A stretch of DNA of 64,000 bases, taken from Streptomyces sp. CC0208. GTDB taxonomy: Bacteria > Actinomycetota > Actinomycetes > Streptomycetales > Streptomycetaceae. The stretch lies in NCBI RefSeq assembly GCF_003443735.1, contig NZ_CP031969.1, forward strand, positions 8,990,001 to 9,054,000. Direction: 5' to 3'. The notes under the pieces were generated by a model. It was not told the origin of the DNA, did no database searches, and worked only from the letters and a program-made list of their open reading frames with translations. Position numbers and translations under genes: made by a program. Shown here piece after piece: positions 8,832-18,109 of the stretch. Position 1 is the stretch's first letter. The number at the start of each line of letters is the position of its first letter.

Positions 8832-9210
8832 GGCCCGAAGGGGAGGCTGATGGGCAGGTCGGGCTCGATCCGGGGCGTGGACACGCCATGGCGTCGTCCC
8901 TACTCGTCGCCCAGGTACGGACGTCCAGCGAGATGGTGCTTCTGCCTGGTCGCACAGACGGACGATGGGAGGGGCGCCTGACCTGGCGGTGCCGGCAGCC
9001 GCTCGACGCGTCAGTCGGAGTCCCTGGCGTCGATCTTCATGTCTCCAGGCGCAAGTTGGCTTGATGGCTGCGTAGAGGCCGGGCAGATGCCGTGCAGGCG
9101 GGCGCCTCGACTTCTCCGTCGTGTGCATGACCTGCAGATGCCGGGGTAACCGCGCTGCTGTCGGCCCGTGTCAGGCCGGCAGCGTGCAGTGAATAGGGGA
9201 GGGAAGCATC
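8832..9210. other. Intergenic region upstream of the sigma factor
   Basis: This stretch of 379 bp contains no supportable gene. It should hold the sigma-factor promoter, but no clear SigB/SigF-type box pair could be picked out by eye. Confidence 0.4.
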
Positions 9211-10056
9211 ATGACGACAGTGACTGCGGCGAAGACGGACACGAACGTAACCGGTCTGCCAGAGGTCGCCGACCCTTCCCAGGTGGCGCCGAAAGACGCC
9301 CGGCAGCTGACACGTCTGTTCTTCGACCAGCTGGCGGTGCTGGAGGAGGGCACGCCCGAGTACAGCTACGCGCGCAACACCCTGATTGAGATGAACATGT
9401 CCCTGGTCCGCTTCGCGGCCGGTCGCTTCCGCAGCCGCGGGCCGGAGGAGATGGAGGACATCGTCCAGGTCGGCATGATCGGACTGATCAAAGCCATCGA
9501 CCGGTTCGAGCTCACTCGGGAGGTGGAGTTCACCTCCTTCGCCATTCCCTACATCGTCGGTGAGATCAAGCGGTTCTTCCGTGACACCACCTGGGCCGTG
9601 CACGTGCCGCGCCGACTGCAGGAGGCCCGCGTCCAGCTCGCCCGCGCCACCGAAGAGCTCCGCAGCCGTCTGGGGCGCACGCCGACGGTGAAGGAACTGT
9701 CGGAGCTGATGAGCCTGTCCGAGGAAGAGGTGCGCGAGGCGCGCCTGGCCTCCAACAGCTACAACTCCTCCTCCCTGGACGCGGCGATCAGCGGCAGTGA
9801 GGACGGTGAGAGCGCCTTGGCCGACTTCATCGGGGCCGAGGACCGAGCGCTCGAGCTCGTGGAGGACTTCCACGCCCTGGCCCCGCTGATCGCCGCGCTG
9901 GACGACCGCGACCGGCAGATCATCCACATGCGCTTCGTGGAAGAACTCACCCAGGCTCAGATCGGCGAACGCCTCGGCGTCTCCCAGATGCACGTCTCCC
10001 GGCTCCTCTCCCGCACCCTCGCCCGGCTGCGCGAAGGCATGCTCACCACTCATTGA
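9211..10056 (+). CDS. RNA polymerase sigma factor, SigB/SigF/SigG group
   Basis: Sigma-70 group 3 factor of 281 aa with a strong ribosome site (GGGAGGG) before ATG 9211. Region 2 shows NMSLVRFAAGRFRSRGPEEM and DIVQVGMIGLIKAIDRFE, then FTSFAIPYIVGEIKRFFRD. Region 3 follows, with VPRRLQEAR. Region 4 holds the -35 helix-turn-helix LTQAQIGERLGVSQMHVSRL (about residues 247-266). Streptomyces encodes many SigF/SigB paralogues for osmotic stress and sporulation, and which one this is cannot be told. The RsbW-like and STAS genes just upstream suggest control by partner switching. Confidence 0.93.
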   Translation: MTTVTAAKTDTNVTGLPEVADPSQVAPKDARQLTRLFFDQLAVLEEGTPEYSYARNTLIEMNMSLVRFAAGRFRSRGPEEMEDIVQVGMIGLIKAIDRFELTREVEFTSFAIPYIVGEIKRFFRDTTWAVHVPRRLQEARVQLARATEELRSRLGRTPTVKELSELMSLSEEEVREARLASNSYNSSSLDAAISGSEDGESALADFIGAEDRALELVEDFHALAPLIAALDDRDRQIIHMRFVEELTQAQIGERLGVSQMHVSRLLSRTLARLREGMLTTH

Positions 10057-10239
10057 CAGCAACTCGCGGCCGGGTGCCCAGCCGCCTGCCCACACCGCTG
10101 CATGAGTGGTCGGGTCCGCGGCAACGGACGACTTTCGTGCCTCTCCTGCTGGCGTTGGGCGAAGAGGTCCTGGGGTCGCTGCAGGTGGCAGTCCAGGACA
10201 GTCGTATCGGGATGCGCTGGTCTGCGGGCCGGACTGAAG

Positions 10240-10904
10240 GTCAAGGAACCAACTTGAGCGCGCTCCGACTCTGCGGTGAATTCCTCTTCCGTCCAGTCGG
10301 CGCGCCTGGGTTCCAGCGTCATTCCGGCCAGCTCGGCCATCAGGTCGAGTTCAGCCGGCCAGATGTATCGGTGTGGGCTGCGAAACAGGCTGGCCTCACG
10401 GCCGGCCTCGGCGTTGGCCCGAAGTGGTGCGAGACGACCTGCTGGTGCAGGACATCGTAGGTGTCGAGCCCGATATAGCCCGGCGCCGACCCCAAGACCA
10501 CGCCCCTGCTGGCCTGGCGGCAACTTGCGAAGTTCGGGGACCCACAGCTCGACTACGAACCGTCCGTCCGGCGTGAGGTGGCGTGCGGCATTTCGGATGC
10601 AGGCAACCTGCTCGGCCTGCGTGAGCAGGACCGAGATGCCCTTGTAGACGAGGTAGACGAGGTAGACGAGCTGGAACTCGCCCGGGACTCACACAGTGGC
10701 CATGTCGCCGACCACGACCGAGATGGCCGCCTCCTCTGCTTTGGTGCGGAGCTGATCGAGCATCGGCTCCGACAGCTCGACGCCACTGACCGGGACTCCG
10801 CGCTCCGCGAGCGGCAGTGCGCCCCGCCCGGTGCCGACGGCGAACTCCAGCCCGCCCGCCCCCGGTGAGCTCCGCTTGAAGCATGCACAGCGTTGATTGA
10901 CCAC
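10240..10904 (-). pseudogene. Class I SAM-dependent methyltransferase, frameshifted
   Basis: Pieces of one methyltransferase lie in different minus frames. The N-terminal piece (about 10890-10690) has motif I as LEFAVGTGRGALPLAERGV and VSGVELSEPMLDQL, ending VVGDMATV at a stop. The central piece follows near 10680-10520 in another frame, with a tripled Leu-Val-Tyr. The C-terminal piece (about 10410-10270) has HRYIWPAELDLMAELAGM and EEFTAESERA, as in Streptomyces methyltransferases that end with an AWPAELDLMA-type strand. At least two frame changes separate the pieces. The flanks, 10057-10239 and 10905-11158, hold no recognised gene. Confidence 0.65.
10644..10670. repeat. 9-bp tandem repeat, three copies
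   Basis: GTAGACGAG is repeated three times without mismatch inside the methyltransferase remnant. On the minus strand it adds in-frame Leu-Val-Tyr triplets. Confidence 0.9.
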
Positions 10905-11167
10905 CGTCCGAGGAACGTCAACGCCCTTTCTTCACAGCAGAGATGAGGGTGTGCCACGGCTGGCTCCTCCTCGGCCCAACGATGGCACCCCGAGAAGCAT
11001 CGGCGATGTTCCATGTCCCGGCCAGGCGCATGATGTGACCTCGCCCTCTCCCGCGCCGGCTGGCGCCTCGGGCGGACTCACGCAGTCACAGTGATCACGA
11101 CTCGATACGCGCCACAGGAGGGAGGGGTGGTTGGTGTGCCGCCCGCCGGTGGTTCACATTGGTGTTC

Positions 11168-12463
11168 ATGACGACGAGGGGAACACCGCGGCCAGGAGCG
11201 CGTCGCGCGCAACTCCAGCGCATCGCCGGGCGGAGGCGACAGCTGCGGGGCACGCGAGCGCGGGCACCGTTGGGAGCGCGGCGGCCGGGCCAGCGCGCCG
11301 GAGCCGCTGAGCGGCACCGCGGGCTCACCGGCTCGGCCGCGGGCGGCGGTTCCCGCTCTGACGAGGCCGGCGGTGGCGCCGAGGGCGCGAGCTGGTGGGC
11401 CCGTCTGGAGCGCTCTGTCGGGCTGTTGGCCACAACTGCCTCCCTCGCCGTTGCCGCCTTCGCCTGGGTGTCGATCAGGCAGGTCGACAGCGAGCAGCAC
11501 ATCACGCGGGAAGGACAGATAGCCGACCGGTTCAACGCGGCCGTCGAACACATCGGCGACGACTCCGAGGATGTGCGCCTGGGCGGCGTCTACGCTCTCC
11601 AGCGCATCATGCAGGACTCCCCGCGCGACCAGCCCACCGTGATCGACGTCCTGTCCGCCTATATACGCGCACACGCCCCGAAACCGACGAAGGAAGTACC
11701 CGCCCCGGCGTCTCCGCACCGGGATGTCGCGGCGGCCCTGTCGGTGTTGGGCGCCAGGGACGGTCGGCATGACGGTACGGCTGTCGTGGACCTACGGGGG
11801 GCCTATCTGCGTCATGTCAATCTCAGTCACGCCGACCTGACAGGAGCGGATCTCCGCCACACCGACCTGCGCGACACGGTCCTCGACGGCGCGGACCTGA
11901 GTGAGGCCAACCTGACCGAGGCCCGACTGAGTGACGCGAGGCTTGCCGACATGGTGATGCACCGAGCGAATTTGACCGGTGCGGAGCTGCGGGATGTCGA
12001 CGTGATCGGCTCGGACTGGAGCGGGGCGACGCTCACGCTCGCGCACATGCGCGCCGCGTACCTGGACGGTACGGACCTGAGCGGCGCCAAACTGTCGTTC
12101 GCGGATCTGCGCGAGGCCGTCATGCCTGTGGTGGATCTCCAGAAGGCCGAGCTCGGACTCACCGATCTGCGGGACGCGATCCTGTCGGGTGCGGACCTGC
12201 GCAACGCACGGATGAACAAGGCGGACCTGCGTCGTGCGACGCTGGGTGCCGCCGACTTCACTGGAGCGGACGTCTCCGAGGTCGATCTGCGGGGGGCGGA
12301 TCTGGTAGACGCCTCCACGGAGGGCCGTTACAAAGACTTGCCGGACAGAAGCGTCAACATCACGGTGCAACAACTCCTGTTCGCGAGGCTCGACAAGGAC
12401 ACCCGACTGCCGAAGCGTCTCGCCGCGGACCCAGATCTGAAGAAGGCGACGGCAGGCCCCTAG
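11168..12463 (+). CDS. Membrane-anchored pentapeptide-repeat protein
   Basis: Protein of 431 aa from ATG 11168; TTG and GTG codons just upstream are alternatives and no start has a good ribosome site. A basic, low-complexity N-terminus (about 1-85) precedes one membrane segment (VGLLATTASLAVAAFAWVSI, about residues 86-105). A conserved segment follows with ITREGQIADRFNAAVEHIGD and VRLGGVYALQRIMQDSPRDQ. From about residue 205 there is a right-handed helix of A(D/N)LXX repeats (ADLTGADLRHTDLRDTVLDG and on) to about residue 380. Related Streptomyces proteins share this layout. Their role is unknown. Confidence 0.85.
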   Translation: MTTRGTPRPGARRAQLQRIAGRRRQLRGTRARAPLGARRPGQRAGAAERHRGLTGSAAGGGSRSDEAGGGAEGASWWARLERSVGLLATTASLAVAAFAWVSIRQVDSEQHITREGQIADRFNAAVEHIGDDSEDVRLGGVYALQRIMQDSPRDQPTVIDVLSAYIRAHAPKPTKEVPAPASPHRDVAAALSVLGARDGRHDGTAVVDLRGAYLRHVNLSHADLTGADLRHTDLRDTVLDGADLSEANLTEARLSDARLADMVMHRANLTGAELRDVDVIGSDWSGATLTLAHMRAAYLDGTDLSGAKLSFADLREAVMPVVDLQKAELGLTDLRDAILSGADLRNARMNKADLRRATLGAADFTGADVSEVDLRGADLVDASTEGRYKDLPDRSVNITVQQLLFARLDKDTRLPKRLAADPDLKKATAGP

Positions 12464-12803
12464 TGAGACGGTTTTGAGTTCGCCCATCGCCACTTGCGTC
12501 GTCTTCCATGCCGCGTACCGCGCCAGCATTGCCAGCACAGAGGGGTGGCTGCGCCTCCTCAACAGCGAGCACGGCGACCAACTCATCGGCGTTTCCCCCC
12601 TTGTGGGCCCAGCGCCCCGCAAGGAATCGGGTTGTGGGCAACTGCCGTGACCTGGAGGTTCTATGAGCCACCCCCAACCCCCTTAGAAGGCGCCACGACC
12701 TGCCAAAACGCTGTTTTCGATCTTGCTTTCCGCGTCGTGATTCTTGAGCCGTGCCGAGGCGCCCGGCGCACCCACATCACGACAACGGGAGGAAGACTCC
12801 ACC
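12464..12803. other. Gap without recognised gene
   Basis: This stretch of 340 bp separates the pentapeptide-repeat gene from a small ORF. No coding sequence could be supported on either strand. Confidence 0.4.
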
Positions 12804-13022
12804 GTGTTGACGCACCTCGCCAAGCTCGCCCAGGTCGTTCCCGCCTTGCTCGGGCTGCTCTGGCTCGTCGCTCTCGCGTCCCATCCGATCGCCCCGTGCA
12901 GCCCGTCCGCCGAGCACCCCGCGCAGCCCCTGCTCGCGTCACGTGAGCCCACCGGCTTCCGTTCGGGAACGGTCACGGCGACCGTTCCCGAACGCCTACG
13001 CAAAGTTCCCATCTCGGACTGA
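12804..13022 (+). CDS. Small hydrophobic protein, possibly exported
   Basis: Possible 72-aa product from GTG 12804, preceded by GGGAGGAAG at good spacing. The N-terminus (LTHLAKLAQVVPALLGLLWL) followed by VALASHPIAPC looks like a signal peptide or single membrane anchor. The rest is short and unremarkable. A perfect 15-bp inverted repeat lies inside its 3' end. Either the gene ends earlier than it seems or the repeat is a terminator or operator overlapping it. The family was not recognised. Confidence 0.4.
   Translation: MLTHLAKLAQVVPALLGLLWLVALASHPIAPCSPSAEHPAQPLLASREPTGFRSGTVTATVPERLRKVPISD
12960..12994. terminator. Perfect 15-bp hairpin
   Basis: The arms CGTTCGGGAACGGTC and GACCGTTCCCGAACG surround the 5-nt loop ACGGC. 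This is a strong stem within the 3' end of the small ORF and about 70 bp from the stop of the convergent secreted-protein gene. It could serve as terminator for either strand. Confidence 0.6.
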
Positions 13023-13061
13023 TGGCCCTTGACTTGCTTGTTCAGGGTTGAGAACCGGCAC

Positions 13062-13679
13062 TCAGTACAGCTTGTTCACCGCCGTGACGGTGGTGGCCTT
13101 GAAGTCGGCCACCTGGGCGTGCTGGAAGGTGCCCATCTGACCCCAGCGGACGACCGTCACGGTGGCGCCGTCGCGGCCGACCGAGAAGAGGCCGATGTCG
13201 GAGGATCCCGAGGTGGAGGCTGTGTGGATGCCGTAGACGTCGGCGCCCTCCTCGACGTTCAGTCGGCCGTAGTACTTCTGCGTCGCCGTGATGTCAGGGT
13301 CCTGCTGCATGAGCTTCTTCGCGCAGCCGGCCAGGTCCTTGCGCAGCAGCGCCGCGAAGTCCTTCGCCCACTGTTCGCTGCGCCCTTCGACCGTGAGCTG
13401 CTGGGCGTTCGTGTCGTACTCCGTCCAGTACTCCCGGTGCCAGGTGGTGGAGGGCAGCGCGTCGCCCACGCACATCGGCAGCGGGTCGGGCTGGCCGGCC
13501 GTGACGGCTCCGGCGTACCACGGCGAGGACGGGTGGGGCGGCAGGTCGGCCGGCTCCAGGAACCGGGGTGTGTCGGAGGCCGGCGTGGCGGCGGCGGCCG
13601 GGACAGCGGCTGCGGTGATACCGGCCACGGCCGCCAGCGCGGCCACGGTGGTACGGATGCGTCGGGTACGGATCTGCAT
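13062..13679 (-). CDS. Secreted protein of unknown function
   Basis: Exported protein of 205 aa. ATG 13679 follows GGGGGAG at 5 nt, preferred over the upstream ATG. A twin-arginine-like charged start leads into the signal core TTVAALAAVAGITAAAVPAA. The mature part has two Cys (MCVGDAL and LAGCAKKL) that could form a disulphide. A well-structured alpha/beta region follows: YYGRLNVEEGADVYGIHTA, IGLFSVGRDGATVTVVRWGQ and VADFKATTVTAVNKLY. The shape recalls the extracytoplasmic PknH-like sensor domains of actinobacteria, but that is a resemblance only. Confidence 0.75.
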   Translation of the reverse strand: MQIRTRRIRTTVAALAAVAGITAAAVPAAAATPASDTPRFLEPADLPPHPSSPWYAGAVTAGQPDPLPMCVGDALPSTTWHREYWTEYDTNAQQLTVEGRSEQWAKDFAALLRKDLAGCAKKLMQQDPDITATQKYYGRLNVEEGADVYGIHTASTSGSSDIGLFSVGRDGATVTVVRWGQMGTFQHAQVADFKATTVTAVNKLY

Positions 13680-14434
13680 GGTCTCCCCCATTGGTTCCCC
13701 CGTCGAATGCGCGGGCTTGTGCCCTTGCCCCCCGTACGACCCGCCACCACCCGTGGCGGTTGCCCTGTACGTCCGCTACGGATCCGTCCCGATTGTCACC
13801 GTCCTGCCACCGGGTTCGAGGACGGCATCCACCACCACCGCGGGTCGGGGCACGGCCCCGCGGCCGTGGCGAGCCCCAGCCCCACCTGCCCGCGAGGCAC
13901 TCCGACTCCTGCTCGGTACCCTCGCCAACGCCCTCTACGGGGCCCAGACGCTGACCCGTCCGGGGCCGTGCCACGCAGCGGCTGGGATGCCGACATCGGC
14001 GAACGGGCCACGGACACGGAGCAGTTCATGCGGACCACCCGCAAAGGCCGACCCCCGTACCGCCGGCCCGGACGCATGGTCGGCTACGCCATCCTCGGCC
14101 CCGACGCCAAAGCCTCCCGCGCCTCGGGCACCTTCCGACGCCGCGTCTTCTGGCTCCAGCCCACGACCGCGACAGCGAAACCGATGGCCTCTACGCCAAC
14201 AGCGCCCCCGCCGAAGCCGTCGACCCCCGCACCCTCCAACCCCGCGTCAAGGGCTACAAGACCGAACGTTCCGAAGGCGGCCCACCCTCCGCCGCCATGC
14301 AGGAACCCGGCATGCAACTCCCGCTATAGCCGCCACGCCTGAGCCCGCCGAGCACAACTTCCTCCAGCGCACTCGGGGGCCTCGCGCGTTGCGCGCCACG
14401 CCTGTCACCTGTCAGGGACCAGCGCGAAGAAGCT
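13680..14434. other. Gap of about 750 bp without a supported gene
   Basis: Several long frames are open here on both strands, as expected at this GC content. None shows recognisable motifs, a consistent start or normal amino-acid composition. Proline-, arginine- and serine-rich translations indicate non-coding or heavily decayed DNA. Confidence 0.45.
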
Positions 14435-14475
14435 CACTGAGCGGTGTGCGCCTTCACGATGCACACCGCTCAGTG
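14435..14475. terminator. Terminator of the permease gene
   Basis: Perfect 15-bp arms CACTGAGCGGTGTGC and GCACACCGCTCAGTG with an 11-nt loop, lying 5 bp past the stop codon of the minus-strand permease. Confidence 0.85.
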
Positions 14476-14479
14476 GCTG

Positions 14480-15450
14480 TCAGGCGAAGACGGACAGGAG
14501 GAGCGCCATTCCGAGGCCGAGCACACTCACCAGGGTTTGCACCACGGTCTGTGTCTTCGTGGCCTGTGTGAGATCCATGCCGAAGGATTCCTTGACCAGC
14601 CAGAAGCCGGCGTGGTTCACGTAGTTCAGCCCGAGGGAGCCTGCCCCGATGGCCACCACGAGCAGTGATGCCTCCAGGCCGCCTCCGCTGACCATGGGGG
14701 CGATGATGCCGGTGGCGGAACCGGTGGTCAGAGACAGCAGGAGGGCGATCAGCCAGCCCAGTACGATGACGTTCAGATGCGCCCCCTTGGCGGCGGAGGC
14801 GATCGCGTCGCCGATGCCGGAGTCCTGGAGAACCTGCTTGAACGCACCACCGCCCCCGATGATGAGCAAAATGGTGGCGATGGACTTCAGGCTGTCCGTG
14901 AGGGAGGCGCGGACCTCCTCGCCGGTACGGTCCGTGCCAAGAGCGGTCACACCGAGGGCGAAGAGCAGCCCGGCGAGCATCGCCACGACGGGCTCGCCCA
15001 GGAAGGTCAGCGCGGAACCCACCGTGCTCGTCTCGTCGAGCACCGTTTCGGCGAGGGTCCGCAGCAGCATGAGGCCGACGGGGACGAGCACCGCGGTGAT
15101 GGCCAGCCCGGTCGGTATCCCGGAACGGGACGTGACGTCCGTATCCGCCGATGACGCGTTCGGAGCGCCCACCGTCACACTGACCGGCGACTTCTCCCGG
15201 ACAGACCGCGACGCACCGGTGAACTGCGCGACGAGAGCCTCGTCCGGGCGAACCTCGGCAAGGCGCGGCGCGATCCAGCGGGCGTAGACGGGGCCGGCAA
15301 GGATCACGGTGGGGACGGCGCAGACGAAGCCGACGACCATGGTGAGGCCCAGGTCGGCGTGGAGGCCGGTCATGGCGGTGAGCGGCCCCGGGTGCGGCGG
15401 CAGCATGCCGTGCAGGGTGGACAGCGCGGCGATGGCCGGTACGCCGAGCA
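14480..15450 (-). pseudogene. GntP-family gluconate permease, N-terminus lost
   Basis: The remaining about 320 codons match the C-terminal two thirds of GntP-type gluconate:H+ symporters. They contain STLHGMLPPHPGPLTA, AVPTVILAGPVYARWIAP, LLIIGGGGAFKQVLQDSGIG, SLTTGSATGIIAPMV and NYVNHAGFWLVKESFGMDL. Normal members have about 450 residues, so some 130 residues and the start are missing. Homology stops near 15450, where unrelated sequence begins. The 3' end and its terminator are intact. A truncated integral membrane carrier is unlikely to work. Confidence 0.8.
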
Positions 15451-15598
15451 GATGATGCTCATGGCCGCGGCGTTGCTAGCCACGCACCTCAGCACCGTGG
15501 GGACGCTCGCGCTGCCGCTGTGGGCGCAGGTGCCGATCGGGGTGGTGGCCGGCTTCGGCATCACGGGCGTGGCCGGCGGGGGTGTCCCTATGTGGTTG
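15451..15598. other. Junction segment, hydrophobic fragment on plus strand
   Basis: Between the broken permease and the IS110 remnant the plus strand can encode LLATHLSTVGTLALPLWAQV and PIGVVAGFGITGVAGGGVPM, a possible membrane-protein scrap of unknown family. No start or end is defined. Confidence 0.25.
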
Positions 15599-15770
15599 TC
15601 AAGCCGCAGCTGCGGCGGGAGCTGGTTCGGGATGCCGGTAGTGGGTGCCGTTGCGCAGCATCGCGTAGAGGACGTAGCAGCGTCGGCGGGCCAGGCAGAT
15701 CAGCGCGGCGTTGTGCTTCTTGCCTTCGGCGCTGGGGACGGTGCAGATCCCGGCCCAGCGGCGCCGGAGC
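15599..15770 (-). mobile_element. IS110-family transposase, C-terminal remnant
   Basis: The minus strand encodes about 50 residues ending at a TGA near 15599: AEGKKHNAALICLARRRCYV then LYAMLRNGTHYRHPEP and an alanine tail. The basic helix with HNAALICLARRR and the LYAMLRNGT ending are typical of the C-terminus of IS110-type transposases. The catalytic DEDD domain is absent. This fragment sits at the breakpoint that removed the 5' end of the permease gene. Confidence 0.65.
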
Positions 15771-15880
15771 ACCCAGCGGGTCCCACTGGCTTCGCCTCCT
15801 GCGAAGTGATCCGGGCCTGTCGCCGAGGCTTTCGCGGTTTTGCGCGCGGACTTCGACGGCGGCTGCGGCTCGCTTGGCCG

Positions 15881-15920
15881 GCTCGGCCCGGCTCGGCCCG
15901 GCTAGGCCCGGCTCGGCCCG
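15881..15920. repeat. 10-bp tandem repeat, four copies
   Basis: The unit GCTCGGCCCG occurs four times head to tail, the third copy with one T-to-A... change (GCTAGGCCCG). The surrounding 15771-16064 is low-complexity GC-rich DNA with degenerate CTCGG-type words and no gene. Confidence 0.9.
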
Positions 15921-16064
15921 TCCGCTCGGTTCGCCCGTCTGAGCTCGGTCCAACCCGGCTGGCTCGGACCGTCAGGCCGGACACGTCCCGCTGACTCGGC
16001 GTGCTGGATTGATCGGTCTGTCGCGCGCGCCCGGTCTGCGCCGGGCACGAAGCCGCGCTCCCGT

Positions 16065-16964
16065 TCAGCTGATGGCGAGCGTGAGCTTCCCGCCGGGGTG
16101 ACCGTCCTCGCTCTCGATCTGCGCGGCGGCCGCGTCCTCGAGCGGGTAGCTCTTGCCTTGCGCGACCCGGACCCCGCGGTCGGTGACCCAGCCGACGATC
16201 GCGGTCAGCACCTCCGGCGACTGCTCGGGACTCGAGTAAGGGATCCCCAGCTCGTAGGCGGCCTCATCGGCGATGGTGACGATCCGGTCCTTCGTGCCCC
16301 GCAGCTTGACCGACCCGGGCAGCACCCCGTGCCCGGCGGCGTCGAACACGGCGTCCACCGGTCCCGGCGTGGCCTCGCGAACCCGCTCCTCCCAGCCGTC
16401 GCCGTAGAGGACGGGCACGACCCCCAGCGACTTCAGGTCGTCGAGGTTCCGGCTGCCGGCGGTGCCGATGACGGTAGCGCCCTGCGCGACGGCCACCTGC
16501 GCGGCGAAGCGCCCGACCGTGCCGCTGGCGCCGTGGACCAGCAGCGTCTCGCCTTCGCGGACCTCGAGCAGTCCGAGGACGCGAAGCGCGGTCTCGCCGG
16601 CGACCGGCAGCGCCGCCGCGTCTGCCCACGAAATGCCTGCGGGCTTGGGCGCGAGCGCCTTCGCCAGCGCGTACTCGGCGTAGCCGCCGGTCTCGGGCCA
16701 GCCGAGCACCTCGTCGCCGACAGCGAACTCCGCGCCCTCGCCTGCGGCGTCGACGACGCCGGCCACTTCGAAACCGGGGGTGTGAGGGAAGGAAACCTGG
16801 AAGTTCTGCCGCTTGGAGCCGTTGCGGATCTTCCAGTCGAGAGGGTTGATCCCGGCGGCCTGGACGGCCAGCCGCACCTGCCCCGGGCCGGGTTCTGGCA
16901 CCGGGACCTCGGACAGCTGCAGGACTTCCGGCCCGCCGTAGGCGGAGAAGGTGATCGCTCGCAT
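16065..16964 (-). CDS. NADPH:quinone-oxidoreductase-like zinc-independent MDR protein
   Basis: Medium-chain dehydrogenase/reductase of 299 aa, cytosolic, probably reducing quinones or enones with NADPH. The start MRAITFSAYGGPEVLQLSEV is the classic beginning of this family; longer upstream reading is not conserved. The GroES-like half has QAAGINPLDWKIRNG. The Rossmann half has LLVHGASGTVGRFAAQVAVA (about residues 150-169) and VIGTAGSRN. No structural zinc cysteines are seen. It lies 127 bp downstream of the NmrA-like gene on the same strand, so the two are probably one transcription unit. Confidence 0.88.
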   Translation of the reverse strand: MRAITFSAYGGPEVLQLSEVPVPEPGPGQVRLAVQAAGINPLDWKIRNGSKRQNFQVSFPHTPGFEVAGVVDAAGEGAEFAVGDEVLGWPETGGYAEYALAKALAPKPAGISWADAAALPVAGETALRVLGLLEVREGETLLVHGASGTVGRFAAQVAVAQGATVIGTAGSRNLDDLKSLGVVPVLYGDGWEERVREATPGPVDAVFDAAGHGVLPGSVKLRGTKDRIVTIADEAAYELGIPYSSPEQSPEVLTAIVGWVTDRGVRVAQGKSYPLEDAAAAQIESEDGHPGGKLTLAIS

Positions 16965-17091
16965 GGGTTCTCTGCGTTCCTCGAGGTGTGACTTCGAATG
17001 TTGGCGGATGCGTTGCCGTGCCCAGAGCGCCGAGACCGTGGGCACGATCGCGGGGCGTTCCGATCGCGGGGCGCTCATCGCGGCCGGAGGC

Positions 17092-17970
17092 TCAGGAACC
17101 AACCACGTTCGTGGGCGCGGTCCATCCGGTGGATCGGATCCACTCGGCCAGGTCCAGGGTGGCCGGCTCGATCGCCCGCACAACCGCAAGATCCGACGGG
17201 TGTTCCGCCGCCTTCGCGAACTGGCGGAACATCGCCCTGTCGAGGTCGCTGGGAAGCACGCTCAACGGGAGGGCCTCGTAACGTGCCGGGAGCCCGGCGC
17301 GCGCGCCGAACGCCGCGGCGATCTGAGGGCCCGTGAGCTCGTCGCCGACGAGCTCGACGGCTCCGCCGGGTGCCTCCGCGGTGTCGAGCAGGAGCGCGGC
17401 GGCGACCCGGCCGACGTCCCTGAGCGAGATCATCTTCAGGGCAACGTCCTCCGGCAGCGGCAGCCTCAGCACGATCTCTCCGTGCTCCAGGCTCGGTGCC
17501 ATCTCCTCCATGAAGGGGGCCGGGCGAACCATCGTGGCCCTGAGGCCGGACTTCCTCAGGTGCTCCTCGATCGAGTGCTTCGAGTCGTGGTGCGGCACAC
17601 CCCACTCCCGGTCCGCGCCGATGACCGAGTTGAACACGACGTGCGGGACGCGTGCCGCGACCGCCGCGTCGACGAGCGCGGTGCCGATGCGGATCTCCGT
17701 CTCGACCTCTTCGAGGCTGTTCGCCTCCGGGGTCATGAAGGAGAACCCCTCGACCGCCGTCAGCGCGGCGGCCAACGACGCCGGGTCGTCGGTCCGGATG
17801 GCCGCCAGTTCGACGCCGCGGGCGGCCAGCGCCTGAGCCCGGTCGGACTGAGGGTTGCGGACCAGGGCCCGCACCGGGGCCTTGTGGTCCAGCAGCGCGT
17901 CGACCACGAGCCCGCCCTGTCGCCCCGTCGCGCCGAAGACTGCGATCGTGCCGGTCGTCTGTGTGTTCAT
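17092..17970 (-). CDS. NmrA-like NAD(P)-binding protein
   Basis: Atypical short-chain dehydrogenase of 292 aa. ATG 17970 has GAAGGG at 8 nt and is preferred over a GTG three codons earlier. The N-terminal dinucleotide motif is VFGATGRQGG (about residues 11-20), followed by VRALVRNPQSDRAQALAARG. Family features further on are VPHVVFNSVIGADREWGVPH, HSIEEHLRKSGLRATMVRPA and the LRDVGRVAAALL helix. The group includes redox sensors and isoflavone-reductase-like enzymes. It precedes the quinone oxidoreductase gene and is divergent from an AraC regulator, which is the likely controller. Confidence 0.88.
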   Translation of the reverse strand: MNTQTTGTIAVFGATGRQGGLVVDALLDHKAPVRALVRNPQSDRAQALAARGVELAAIRTDDPASLAAALTAVEGFSFMTPEANSLEEVETEIRIGTALVDAAVAARVPHVVFNSVIGADREWGVPHHDSKHSIEEHLRKSGLRATMVRPAPFMEEMAPSLEHGEIVLRLPLPEDVALKMISLRDVGRVAAALLLDTAEAPGGAVELVGDELTGPQIAAAFGARAGLPARYEALPLSVLPSDLDRAMFRQFAKAAEHPSDLAVVRAIEPATLDLAEWIRSTGWTAPTNVVGS

Positions 17971-18080
17971 CGCTGCCACCCTTCACCAGCGGCCTCGACC
18001 TTGATCTTTTGTGACATGTCTCTACGGTGCGGTCTGCGGCGCCAGGCGCACCACCGGTATCACGCCAGGTTCTTCCGATA

Positions 18081-18097
18081 ACCCGCCAGTGGCGGGT
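18081..18097. promoter_or_regulatory. Inverted repeat in the AraC/NmrA divergent promoter
   Basis: ACCCGCC and GGCGGGT, 7-bp arms, are separated by 3 nt, 12 bp before the chosen AraC start. Candidate operator for autoregulation or for the divergent redox genes. Confidence 0.4.
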
Positions 18098-18109
18098 AGC
18101 CTCGACGGC

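Noticed and set aside
13294..14571. Long frames on both strands between the secreted protein and permease genes
   Set aside because: Pro/Arg/Ser-rich translations with no motif, start or family resemblance.
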